Assembly (NCBI GenBank): GCA_946186185.1
Contig: CAMHMJ010000004.1
Span: 88,537 to 152,536, forward strand
DNA length: 64,000 nt
Direction of reading: 5' to 3'
From: an uncultured Treponema sp.
GTDB lineage: Bacteria > Spirochaetota > Spirochaetia > Treponematales > Treponemataceae
Below the pieces are notes generated by a model, which was not told the DNA's origin, did no database searches, and saw only the letters and a list, made by a program, of their open reading frames with translations. Position numbers and translations under genes: made by a program. Shown one piece after another: positions 31,401-38,657 of the stretch; the stretch's first letter is position 1, and every line of letters starts with the position of its first letter.

Positions 31401-31665
31401 CGCTGCCGGTAAAGTCGCGGCACAATTCGCGGATTACAGAATCTATATTTTCAGCGGGGATACTAGGATTAATTTTATAAAGAGCAGTTTTTATCTCTTC
31501 TGGCAAAACACATTGTTTTTTAGAAGTACGGCCTGTTCCATCGTTTAAGTTTTCTTTACGTCCAGGATCTGAATCACACTGGATGAAGTTATACGCAAGC
31601 TCATCGCTTTTAAGAATATTTATAAGAGAAACTTCAATGTCATCTTCGGTAATGTAATTTGCCAT
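28435..31665 (-). CDS. hsdR: Type I restriction enzyme, R subunit
   Basis: 1076 residues. The N-terminal nuclease domain shows the PD-(D/E)xK pattern with RPDVIIFVNGLPVVFVELKN (~150-170). The SF2 helicase/translocase motor has WHTQGSGKSYSMV (Walker A, ~305), FVLIDEAHRTQ (~408), FTGTPLLG, and motif VI-like MQAIARANRVYPGKT. The C-terminal helical part binds the methylase core. It cuts unmethylated DNA after ATP-driven translocation. GGAGG lies 11 bases before the ATG. It is the last gene of the island; the stop lies 227 bp before the ketosynthase start. All domains are intact, so it should be active. Confidence 0.95.
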   Translation of the reverse strand: MANYITEDDIEVSLINILKSDELAYNFIQCDSDPGRKENLNDGTGRTSKKQCVLPEEIKTALYKINPSIPAENIDSVIRELCRDFTGSDMVKTNYDNYNLIRNGRKVEFKQNGRQTFDFVKLIDFENPQNNIFTAVSQMWIQGQYYWRRPDVIIFVNGLPVVFVELKNAIIKIEEAYNKNLTDYKKDIPNLFAFNQICVLSNGLETRLGAWNSDFEFFFEWLKVESENEKPNRKDIKARGVSIEYFARGLCKKEHLIDYIENFILFQNQKVKIIAKNHQFLGVNNLMRNVERREELRGKLGVFWHTQGSGKSYSMVFFARKCARKLKGNFTFFIVTDRTDLDTQIYKNFVRTEVIGNKEECQPKNSEQLREYLKSNKKFIFSMIHKFRYDKGKKYPVLSERNDIFVLIDEAHRTQYKDLAENMHTALPNANFIAFTGTPLLGSKRLTNQWFGDYVSEYNFAQSVEDGSTVPLFYSRRVPEVGLTNNFLDDDIVDIIEDENLNEEEIKKLEDSGSKIIEVLKRDERLDKIAQDIAHHFPRRGFLGKGMVVSVDKFTAVKMYDKVQHYWEEEKKQLIKDRNSAATKEERDEIKARLDYMNNVEMAVIISEDADEEKKFAEQGLNIKPHRDKMNKIVDGVDIEDRFKDKNDPLQLVFVCAMWLTGFDVPNLSTLYLDKPMKGHTLMQAIARANRVYPGKTSGIIVDYVNVFKYMQQALTDYATGDDGDEFPAKDIEYLLELIGQSIDEADEFLSDLDISLDEINKLPGDLEKLEALRNALEIIYQKDEGKEKFRVITNTMLNLYEASKPEIFEMGWQNEKFKPLKYLNDLMNNNVDDEKLDRAKARMQALLDTSVSSEKPEDTSDPNGKKSSNYLIHEFKVIDLSKVDVEELRKEIHKAQYKAIEIDDMKEFIQKMLQIMINKNTTRISFSERFKNIIDQYNAGGSENEDYYEQLLQLIEDMKNEDKRAETEGLTEEELEMFDLLIKGRKLTKEEEKSVKLAAKNLYKKLTEEKKNLFVVGWYKDEQTSTIVKDAIISSLDADLPQSFDKDAFDSKINLLLNHFVDMSVQHYGWLGDVA

Positions 31666-31776
31666 AAAATCAGCCTCCAGTTTGACAAATGCCCTTTTCC
31701 ATGTTATTTTATAATAGATAGGTCCTATTAAGATGAAAGTGGGCGTCGTGCCATGCGTTACGAAAGTAACCTAGTC

Positions 31777-32559
31777 TTATACAGGGTCTATTTTTTTTGC
31801 CTCCAGCGGATTTTTTTGATTATAATAATTCTTTGGATACTTTTCAAAATCAAAAATATCATGAACCAGATTTATTTTTTCCTTTAAAAAGTTGTAATAT
31901 CTAAAATCTCCCTTTTCATAGGCTCTTTGAATTGTCCATAAAACATAATCTGCAGCCTGAAGGAGAGGAATTTCTGAATTTTGTTGAATAAAAATACGAA
32001 TTTCATTCTGATTTTCAGTATTCCACTTTTCATTGAAAACTGAAATTGCATTATTAACAGCCTCCTGCATAGATGTCTGATGAACAGTACTTCCCATTGC
32101 GCTAAAATACAAATCTATTTTTGAATACAAATGAAGTCTGTTTTCTAACAGTTTTGACACAAGATACTTATAAACCTGCTTTTGACTCAGATTAAATTTT
32201 TTGCGCCATAAACTTTCATTTTTGCGTGCAACAATGCAGTAAAATGAAAAATCCTGCTGTTTTAAGAGTTTAAATACTTTTTCGCGAACTTCTGCACAAT
32301 CTTTATTCGCATGAAACATTTCAAGGCTGTGATGAAAAGAAGGAATTGCTGAAAGGTACTCATCACCCGCAAGTTCTGCTCTTAAAGCATTGAGAGATTT
32401 TGTAAACTCTTTTGGATTCTTACATTCAAGATAACCTACCATAAAAGTTTTGCTGGCAGTTCCTTTTTCGAGCAAGTTTACACCGTGGTGTCCCAGAATT
32501 GAAGTATCGCCGGCTTCATCAAAATAATAGTTTACCTTTATATTTTGTATTTTCTGCAT
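31777..32559 (-). CDS. DUF3800 domain-containing protein
   Basis: 260 residues. The N-terminal VNYYFDEAGDTSILG carries the DExG motif of the DUF3800 family, a putative RNase H-like/PIN-like nuclease fold often found in mobile or defence loci. The C-terminal IPLLQAADYVLWTIQRAYEKGDFRYYNFL carries the second conserved block (QAADY). The start codon lies one base after the stop of the ATPase gene (TAATATG), so the two are coupled. Its place inside a type I restriction operon, between the ATPase and hsdR, fits an accessory anti-phage role, but no function is shown for this family. Base composition is AT-rich, like the ATPase gene. Confidence 0.85.
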   Translation of the reverse strand: MQKIQNIKVNYYFDEAGDTSILGHHGVNLLEKGTASKTFMVGYLECKNPKEFTKSLNALRAELAGDEYLSAIPSFHHSLEMFHANKDCAEVREKVFKLLKQQDFSFYCIVARKNESLWRKKFNLSQKQVYKYLVSKLLENRLHLYSKIDLYFSAMGSTVHQTSMQEAVNNAISVFNEKWNTENQNEIRIFIQQNSEIPLLQAADYVLWTIQRAYEKGDFRYYNFLKEKINLVHDIFDFEKYPKNYYNQKNPLEAKKIDPV

Positions 32560-32560
32560 A

Positions 32561-33766
32561 TTATGAAAAATACTCCTTATTCAAAAGAAAATCAGCCAGA
32601 TTTATTATACTTATTCCTTCGTACAAATATTTTTCATGTCTTGTTCGCGCAATTAATACTTTAGGGTAAGCATCTTTTATGCTCAACAATGGAGTTACTT
32701 CACGTTCAAGAGTTTCAGGAGAAGAAATATCATCGCTGACCTGAATATAGATTTTTTCACTCTGTTTTATCGCAACAAAATCTATTTCTTTTTTGTATAA
32801 AACTCCTGTGTAAACTTCGTAGCCCCTGCGCAGCAATTCTATACAAACCATGTTTTCATAAACTCTGCCATAATCCATATTCTTGGTTCCGAGGATTGCA
32901 TAGCGGAAAGAATGATCTGCAAGATAATACTTATCCTGGCTGGCAAGATACTTTTTACCGCGAATGTCATAACGGCGGACTTTATAAAAAGCAAAGGCAT
33001 TACATAGATAATTAAGGTAAGAGCCTATAGTTTTATTATTCGCTTTCTGTTGATTTGAAACCAATGTATTTGCAAGTTTTTGGGTAGAAACTTCTGTTGA
33101 AATATTGTCCATTAAAAAATTATTGAGCTTCTCAAGCAAATCTGTATTTCTGATTTTATATTTCTGTTTAATATCCCGAATAATCAAAGCCGAAAATACA
33201 TCTTTTATATATCCATATTTCTGCTGTTCTGTGGAATACGTAAAAGAACCCGCCATTCCACCCTGCTTAACATAATCAGAAAGCAGGACTTCATTGTCTG
33301 TTCCGCCAAAATAGGATTTATACTCTGCAAAAGAGAATGGAAAAACAGGTATTTCAAAGGTTCGCCCTGTAAAAAGGGTTGCCAAATCACTTGATAAAAG
33401 AAAAGCGTTTGAACCGGTAATGTAAATATGGAATTTCTTTGAATTATGAAGGGAGTTTATTGCCTTTTCAAAACCTTTACAAAGCTGAATTTCATCAACA
33501 AACAAAAAATTTTCTAATTCGCTTTCATAATGCTCAAGAACATATTTATTTAGTTCATGGTATTCAGAAAGATTTTCATAGCTAATGTCGTTAAAATTGA
33601 TATGAATTATATTTGACCGTGGAATATTCTTTTTTATGTAGACAATAAAGGATTCCATGAGACTGGATTTACCGCAACGGCGAATTCCTGTTATTACCTT
33701 TATGTCTTCTGTGTTTATTGTGCCTGCAAGTTTTTCAAGATATTCATGTCGTTCTATATATTCCAT
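32561..33766 (-). CDS. AAA+ ATPase with DUF4143 domain
   Basis: 401 residues. Walker A is ITGIRRCGKSSLME (~25-38); Walker B is NFLFVDEIQLC (~90); then FHIYITGSNAFLLSSDLATLF, with the Arg finger/sensor region typical of the AAA_14 family. The C-terminal DUF4143 part has GGMAGSF, DNISTEVSTQKLANTL, and a PD-(D/E)xK-like RGYEVYTGVLYKKEIDFVAIK. Such ATPases are common, mobile and unexplained; some behave like toxin or defence genes. TATACT lies 6 bases before the ATG without a ribosome binding site, and three 12-bp repeats with 25-bp period precede it, so the gene has its own regulated promoter inside the restriction island. Confidence 0.88.
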   Translation of the reverse strand: MEYIERHEYLEKLAGTINTEDIKVITGIRRCGKSSLMESFIVYIKKNIPRSNIIHINFNDISYENLSEYHELNKYVLEHYESELENFLFVDEIQLCKGFEKAINSLHNSKKFHIYITGSNAFLLSSDLATLFTGRTFEIPVFPFSFAEYKSYFGGTDNEVLLSDYVKQGGMAGSFTYSTEQQKYGYIKDVFSALIIRDIKQKYKIRNTDLLEKLNNFLMDNISTEVSTQKLANTLVSNQQKANNKTIGSYLNYLCNAFAFYKVRRYDIRGKKYLASQDKYYLADHSFRYAILGTKNMDYGRVYENMVCIELLRRGYEVYTGVLYKKEIDFVAIKQSEKIYIQVSDDISSPETLEREVTPLLSIKDAYPKVLIARTRHEKYLYEGISIINLADFLLNKEYFS

Positions 33767-33772
33767 GCTGTA

Positions 33773-33848
33773 AGTATAACATGACTATTACTCAAAATCA
33801 ATAAAAATTTAATTTTGAGTAATAGAATTGCTTTTTATTACTCAAAAT
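33773..33848 (-). promoter_or_regulatory. Promoter and three-site operator of the DUF4143 ATPase
   Basis: ATTACTCAAAAT occurs at 33787-33798 and 33837-33848, and its exact reverse complement ATTTTGAGTAAT at 33812-33823. The starts are 25 bp apart in both intervals. The -10 box TATACT (33778-33773, minus strand) lies just downstream, and 6 bases before the ATG. The first site would overlap the -35 region, as expected for a repressor. Confidence 0.7.
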
Positions 33849-33891
33849 TAAAAATTTTTCGATTTTGGGAAACGAGTTCATGCATGAAGCG

Positions 33892-35139
33892 TTATTCCAC
33901 CTCCAGTTTGCCGCTCATTAAACGTGGTAACAAGAGGTCGCGCTGTTGGGTTAGGTTAGTGATTTGTTTTGAGTACGAAAAAATATTATCCATCATAGGA
34001 TTTACAAATTTATTAAATCTTTCGATAATTCGTACATCTGGAACAAGAATTTTAATTCTATCCAAATCTCCTCGGGCAAGTCCTGGTTGTGCAGCATTTC
34101 TATTTAAATTTTGCATTTGAGTAAAGTATTGAGGCATATTCAATGTAAAATATAAATAATTTTGGTAGTTTTTATTAATTGAACGTAATAAAAAGACATG
34201 TTCATTAACAGCATATTCCTTAAATGGAAAGTCATCTCTGAATAATGTTACTTTTCCAATATAGGCACCATCTTTATATAAGAGTATATCATTATCTTTT
34301 CCGTGGCCTCGTTTCATTTTATCATAAAACTCTCTTGGTACAAGTTTAACATTTGAATAATCAAAATAACCGAGTTTATCTATAGATTCTGCTCCGAGAC
34401 TTGGAATTCCGTCTTCGAGGGAATCATCAATTCCTCCAGAAGGTCGAATCCCTGATTCAACTTCATATCCAAATTCTGATAGCTTCAAATACTTCCATCC
34501 CTCTGGAATCCCATTTTCAAACTTTGTGGTTTGCCAGCCGGGGAAGCGGAAGCGGACGAACCATTCTTTGTAGAGTTCGCATGTACCGGTTTGCAGGGCT
34601 TCTATCTGCTTTTTGTAGTTTTGTATGAGGTTGTCGTAGGCTGATAGTATTGAGGCTATTTTTTGTTGTGTGGGGAGAGGGGGAAGTTGTACCTTTAATT
34701 TCTCAATCTTATAAATTCCTAATTTTGCCTGAGCAGCACCAACTGCAAACCCTTCCATATAAGTTTTTAAGTTTGGCTGACTTAAATAATAGCATAAATA
34801 TTTTGAATTCACATTCTTATGAAAATTAGTTAATCGAACCGCATTTTCTGTCAGATTAAATCCATCCAATTCTTTAGGAACAAAACCAACATCTCCAATA
34901 TTTGCAACTATAGTTATTGCAATATCATTTTCATTAACAATATATCTTTTAATTTTGGACTGAACATCTTGTGAAATATAAGCTAAATCATTTGTGTTAA
35001 TTTTTCCATTTTTTATATCACGCGCTCTTATATATGGATATTGCGTTTGCGTAGAAGAAAAATCACACCCTTTAGGAAGTCTTTTTCCACTTTTTATTTC
35101 ACAAATATCTTTAATTCTATATATATTCCAATTATTCAC
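33892..35139 (-). CDS. hsdS: Type I restriction-modification specificity subunit
   Basis: 415 residues with a GTG start at 35139 preceded by AGGAAAGAGAAA. Two target-recognition domains (each starting WNIYRIKDICEIKSGKRLPK and GWKYLKLSEFGYEVESGIRP) alternate with conserved coiled-coil spacers LPPLPTQQKIASILSAYDNL at the centre and ITNLTQQRDLLLPRLMSGKL at the end. This gives the S subunit its two half-site reading heads. No second or inverted hsdS fragment is nearby, so phase variation by S-gene shuffling is not indicated. A gap of 166 bp with a palindromic repeat separates it from hsdM; the ATPase gene follows at 125 bp. Confidence 0.95.
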   Translation of the reverse strand: MNNWNIYRIKDICEIKSGKRLPKGCDFSSTQTQYPYIRARDIKNGKINTNDLAYISQDVQSKIKRYIVNENDIAITIVANIGDVGFVPKELDGFNLTENAVRLTNFHKNVNSKYLCYYLSQPNLKTYMEGFAVGAAQAKLGIYKIEKLKVQLPPLPTQQKIASILSAYDNLIQNYKKQIEALQTGTCELYKEWFVRFRFPGWQTTKFENGIPEGWKYLKLSEFGYEVESGIRPSGGIDDSLEDGIPSLGAESIDKLGYFDYSNVKLVPREFYDKMKRGHGKDNDILLYKDGAYIGKVTLFRDDFPFKEYAVNEHVFLLRSINKNYQNYLYFTLNMPQYFTQMQNLNRNAAQPGLARGDLDRIKILVPDVRIIERFNKFVNPMMDNIFSYSKQITNLTQQRDLLLPRLMSGKLEVE

Positions 35140-35205
35140 TTTCTCTTTCCTAATTCTCTTTCATAGATCCAGAAACAAGTTCGGGATGACGGTAATTTTA
35201 TATGC

Positions 35206-35310
35206 GTTAGGGATTGTAGGGGCGGCGCAGCCGTTCTCGCGAAGCGAGAATGAAGCGATAGCGGAACCCCGAAAAGCCCGACCGACGCGAAGCGGCGGGA
35301 ACGCCCTAAC
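35206..35310. repeat. Palindromic repeat between hsdM and hsdS, overlapping the hsdM stop codon
   Basis: GTTAGGG (35206-35212) and CCCTAAC (35304-35310) are inverted ends. Inside is a perfect hairpin TTCTCGC/GCGAGAA with loop GAA (35233-35249), and GC-rich segments unlike the AT-rich genes around it. The right end supplies the hsdM stop codon (35306-35308). Confidence 0.7.
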
Positions 35311-37048
35311 TAAACAACTCCTTCAAATTATCTGCAATCTGTTTTTCGAGAGTTGCGGCTTCTTTGCTCAAAGTTTCAAGTTCAGTGTTGAGGCCCAGTA
35401 TTTTGGCTTTGAACTCAGATTCGGTCATGCCGTCGTCTTCGATTACAACTCCTACGTAGCGGCCGGCATTGAGGGAATAATCCTGATCGCGGATGCCGTC
35501 TTCGCCTTCTATGCTGGCGGCTTTGCAGAGGCCTATTACATCGGTGTAGGTTCCGTTTGGAAAGCGTTCGGTGAGCCAGTCTATCTGAGACTGCCAGTAG
35601 GCTTTTGTTTTTACTTCTTTATCGTCGCTGGCTTGAGGGGCTGCTTTAAGGGCGGCGGTGTATTCTGCTATGAGGTCTTTAAAAGCCTGGGTGTCGCCGT
35701 TGTAGAGTCGCGTGATGATGCCCAGATTTTTTATCTGCTCGTCGCTGAACTTTCTGTGGGCACGGTCTACCTGGGTAAAGATAGAGCGGGCATCTATAAA
35801 AAGGATTTTGTCTTTCTTCTGTGGTCCTTTAGTTTTCTGTTTGTCGAAGAACCAGAGGGTCGCAGGAAGGGTAACGGAAGAAAACATATTGCTTGGAAGG
35901 GTTACCATCTGGCTGATGATTCCTTCTTCTATCATCTTTTTGCGGATTTCGAGTTCTGAACCGCCGGCATCGCTTGCGGAGTTTGCCATAACGAGGGCTG
36001 CTTTTCCTGTGGCGTTGAGGGAGCTTGCAAAGTAGCTTATCCAGAGGTAGTTTGCATTTGGAACTGTTTCTTTTTTGTCGCTGCCTTTTTTGGCGGTTTT
36101 TGATTTGTTTTTTGGAACGCCGTAAATGTTAAAGCGAGGGTCGTCCTTTACTTTGTCGTAGACAACTTCATCTACGTTGAAAGGTGGATTTGCCATTACG
36201 TAATCAAAGTTGCCTACTGCGTTGTGAGGGTCTGAATAGAAGGAGTTTGCTTCTACGATTTCGCCGCGGACGTTGTTCAAAAGAAGATTCATTTTTGCAA
36301 GCTTTACGGTGTCGGGTTCTTTTTCTACGCCGTAACAGCGGAACTTCATTACTTCATCTGAAGATTTGTTATGGCGGTGCATAAAGCGGGCTGCCTGAAC
36401 AAACATACCGCCAGAACCACATGCAGGGTCTAAGATTTTCTTTTCGCCATTCTGTGGCTGGAGAACTTCTACCATGTAACGGACTACGGTTGCAGGTGTA
36501 TAGAAGGTTCCGCCGTCTTTTCCTTCCTGAAGGGCAAACTCGCCAAGGAAGAATTCGTAGATTTCGCCAAAGAGATCTACGCTGATGTTTTCCGGAATAT
36601 CCATAAAGATTCGCATAATGTTTGAAAGGAGTTCCGGTTCTTCTTCGGGCACAAGCTGACCGTACACTTCTTTTGGAAGAACTCCATCCATTTTTTCGTT
36701 TTCTCGTTCTATGGCTTCCATTGCCTTTTTTACGAGGGTTGCTTTATTTGCGTCATCAGGCGCGTCGTTGATTGTTGTATAATAGGCTTCCGGTGGAAGG
36801 TAAAAACCGCAAAGTCTTACAGATATTTCTTTTAGACTGTTACTATTACGAGCTCGCTCGCTCAACTTATTGTATTCGGCTTCTATTTCTGCTTTGTGCT
36901 GTTTGTAAAGAATATCTGCATAGCGTAGGAAGATTAATCCTAAAATTGGTTGTCCGTATTTATTTGCTGCTAAGTGGGCTCCGGCACGAAGTACGTCTGC
37001 GGCGTGCCAGAGGTTGTCTTTTAGTGTTTTGAGTTCTGAGTCGGTCAT
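35306..37048 (-). CDS. hsdM: Type I restriction-modification DNA methyltransferase subunit
   Basis: 580 residues from the ATG at 37048, which has GGAAG 6 bases upstream; a TTG four codons earlier is less likely. The N-terminal helical domain LKDNLWHAADVLRAGAH...GLIFLRYADILY is typical of HsdM. AdoMet-binding motif I is DPACGSGGMFVQAARF (~211), and the catalytic motif IV is MANPPFNVDEV (~286), which marks an N6-adenine methylase. C-terminal LNTELETLSKEAATLEKQI is a coiled coil for S contact. An extended -10 box TGATATAAT (37087-37079, minus strand) gives it its own promoter after the upstream terminator. Its stop codon lies inside a repeat. Confidence 0.95.
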   Translation of the reverse strand: MTDSELKTLKDNLWHAADVLRAGAHLAANKYGQPILGLIFLRYADILYKQHKAEIEAEYNKLSERARNSNSLKEISVRLCGFYLPPEAYYTTINDAPDDANKATLVKKAMEAIERENEKMDGVLPKEVYGQLVPEEEPELLSNIMRIFMDIPENISVDLFGEIYEFFLGEFALQEGKDGGTFYTPATVVRYMVEVLQPQNGEKKILDPACGSGGMFVQAARFMHRHNKSSDEVMKFRCYGVEKEPDTVKLAKMNLLLNNVRGEIVEANSFYSDPHNAVGNFDYVMANPPFNVDEVVYDKVKDDPRFNIYGVPKNKSKTAKKGSDKKETVPNANYLWISYFASSLNATGKAALVMANSASDAGGSELEIRKKMIEEGIISQMVTLPSNMFSSVTLPATLWFFDKQKTKGPQKKDKILFIDARSIFTQVDRAHRKFSDEQIKNLGIITRLYNGDTQAFKDLIAEYTAALKAAPQASDDKEVKTKAYWQSQIDWLTERFPNGTYTDVIGLCKAASIEGEDGIRDQDYSLNAGRYVGVVIEDDGMTESEFKAKILGLNTELETLSKEAATLEKQIADNLKELFS

Positions 37049-37078
37049 TGTTTCTTCCAATATTTTTTGGTTTGATTT

Positions 37079-37087
37079 ATTATATCA
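37079..37087 (-). promoter_or_regulatory. Extended -10 promoter of the restriction-modification operon
   Basis: TGATATAAT on the minus strand, 30 bp before the hsdM ATG, directly after the terminator of the reductase gene. No clear -35 box. Confidence 0.5.
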
Positions 37088-37091
37088 CAAG

Positions 37092-37129
37092 AAATAAAAA
37101 AAATGACCGTGAAGATATTTTCACGGTCA
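37092..37129 (-). terminator. Rho-independent terminator of the ketoreductase gene
   Basis: A perfect 10-bp stem TGACCGTGAA/TTCACGGTCA (37104-37129, 6-base loop) is followed on the minus strand by TTTTTTTTATTT. It lies 22 bp after the reductase stop and isolates that gene from the restriction-modification operon. Confidence 0.9.
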
Positions 37130-37150
37130 ACTCATTATATTCAGATTCGC

Positions 37151-37909
37151 TTACCCGATCATACCACCGTCAACAGTGATTACCTGACGGGTGATATAGC
37201 TTGCACCTTCGCTTAAGAGGAATACGGCAGTTGCACCGATTTCTTCAGGCTGTCCCATTCTCTTCATTGGGATTGTTGAAAGCATAATTTCCTTTGCTTC
37301 AGGAATGATTTTTGCTGTCATTTCTGTTTCGATGGCACCTGGAGCGATTACGTTACAAGTTACGTTTCTTCCTGCAAGTTCAACTGCCAAAGCTTTTGTT
37401 GCAGCGATGATTCCGCCTTTTGAAGCAGAGTAGTTTGTCTGTCCGCGGTTTCCGATGATTCCGCTTACGCTTGCAACAGTGATAATTCGTCCGCCGCGCT
37501 TATTTTTGCGGCTTGCCATTCCCATGATGAGTGGGCTCAATACGTTATAGAAACTGTCAAGGTTTGTGCGGATTACAGCATCCCAGTCTTCTCCAGAAAG
37601 ACCTGCAAAAGTGTTATCCCGGGTAATACCTGCATTGTTTACAACGCCCCAGAGGATTCCGTGCTTTTCTGTCATTTCCTTAAGCTTTGTTTTGCAGTCT
37701 TCGCGGTCACCGATGTTGAACTGAATAAGTTCACCGTCTCCGCCCACAGCCTTAATCTGATTCAAAGTTTCTTCAGCCTTAGCCTGACTTCCGTTATAGT
37801 GACAGATTACAAAATAGCCTGCCTTTGCAGCTTCAACAGCGATTGCCCGGCCGATTCCGCCGGAAGCACCAGTTACCAGAATCTTTTTGTCCGCATTGAT
37901 GTTTTCCAT
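37151..37909 (-). CDS. 3-oxoacyl-ACP reductase (FabG-type SDR, ApeQ-like position)
   Basis: 252 residues. Short-chain dehydrogenase motifs are complete: cofactor loop LVTGASGGIGRAIA (~10-23), NNAG in WGVVNNAGITRD, catalytic Ser in VASVSGIIGN, catalytic Tyr/Lys in NYSASKGGIIAATKA (~158), and C-terminal VITVDGGMIG. It reduces 3-oxoacyl-ACP with NADPH. GAGGT lies before the ATG. It follows the hotdog dehydratase at 185 bp, where an 11-bp inverted repeat TGACACTTTTT/AAAAAGTGTCA (37959-37981) lies. The gene order dehydratase-reductase-ketosynthase (the last now 9 kb away) is that of aryl-polyene ApeP-ApeQ-ApeR, hence the tentative role. Confidence 0.9.
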   Translation of the reverse strand: MENINADKKILVTGASGGIGRAIAVEAAKAGYFVICHYNGSQAKAEETLNQIKAVGGDGELIQFNIGDREDCKTKLKEMTEKHGILWGVVNNAGITRDNTFAGLSGEDWDAVIRTNLDSFYNVLSPLIMGMASRKNKRGGRIITVASVSGIIGNRGQTNYSASKGGIIAATKALAVELAGRNVTCNVIAPGAIETEMTAKIIPEAKEIMLSTIPMKRMGQPEEIGATAVFLLSEGASYITRQVITVDGGMIG

Positions 37910-38094
37910 AGTATAACCTCGTAATTTTCTTTCGTTTTGATTTTCGATGATAGTAGTTTGACACTTTTTGAAAAAGTGTCATTTTATTGTAAAGGGAATA
38001 AAGTTTTTCCGCAAGACCCTGTTAGCCTGGGATTCCTCTTCCCTCCTACTGTTTTAAAAAACTTTTTTTACTGAAGAACCAGCCCCAGCGGGCT

Positions 38095-38598
38095 CTACAG
38101 CGCCTTGAACATTCCTGTCATGTCTTCAGTTTCCATTACGGTGATTTTTGCCGTTGCAGCAGGTTCAGTATCTCCTACCTTCTCAAACAGAGAGCAGATG
38201 TAGCGGTAAGTGTGAGTTTCTTCGTCCCGGTAGTCTTCTGCAATCTTCATCTGGCAGGTAGTGTTGTTCTTCAAAAAGCCAACGCTAGCCTTAAAATCCA
38301 CAACGCTCAAAATCATTCCCGGAAGGGGCTCGCGACCCTTGATTTTATTTGTAATTCCGGTAAGAGCGCTGATTCCCTGTGCCATCAGCTCAAAGCCCGC
38401 CCAGGTCGGAACGCCGTCAAATTCTTCTTCGTAAAAAATACAGTCTTTTGTAATATCGTATTCTGTTGTAATCGTGTGATTGTTTACATCGTGCTGAGTT
38501 ACTCGTGTTAAAAGGAACATTTTTCCCTTGTGAGGAAGATAATTTATAAGCTCATCGTGATCGATAAACTGAGCAACTTCTTTTGGTTCAACTGCCAT
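38095..38598 (-). CDS. Hotdog-fold hydroxyacyl-ACP dehydratase (FabZ/ApeP-like)
   Basis: 167 residues from the ATG at 38598, with AAGGGG upstream; a GTG two codons earlier is possible. LINYLPHKGKMFLLTRV (~18-34) holds the catalytic His, and VPTWAGFELMAQGISALTG (~67-85) holds the acidic residue on the central hotdog helix. The remainder (GMILSVVDFKASVGFLKN, TCQMKIAEDY) completes one hotdog. This pattern matches the ApeP/thioester-dehydrase branch found with aryl-polyene and related acyl clusters better than classical FabZ. The product would be enoyl-ACP. It is divergent from rarA: the two starts are only 59 bp apart, so their promoters overlap. Confidence 0.82.
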   Translation of the reverse strand: MAVEPKEVAQFIDHDELINYLPHKGKMFLLTRVTQHDVNNHTITTEYDITKDCIFYEEEFDGVPTWAGFELMAQGISALTGITNKIKGREPLPGMILSVVDFKASVGFLKNNTTCQMKIAEDYRDEETHTYRYICSLFEKVGDTEPAATAKITVMETEDMTGMFKAL

Positions 38599-38645
38599 AT
38601 ACACCCCTTAATTCGGATAGCATACTAAAAATTTCAAAAATGTGC

Positions 38646-38651
38646 TATAAT
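38646..38651 (+). promoter_or_regulatory. -10 box 6 bases before the rarA start codon (leaderless)
   Basis: Perfect TATAAT, then CTTCCC, then the ATG at 38658. There is no ribosome binding site. Confidence 0.6.
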
Positions 38652-38657
38652 CTTCCC

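Noticed and set aside
33892..35139. Phase-variable hsdS
   Set aside because: No second hsdS, inverted fragment, recombinase or simple-sequence tract is seen in or near the gene.
37959..37981. Terminator between dehydratase and reductase genes
   Set aside because: The perfect inverted repeat has no T-run in the direction of transcription, so termination there is not supported; it may be an operator or structural site.
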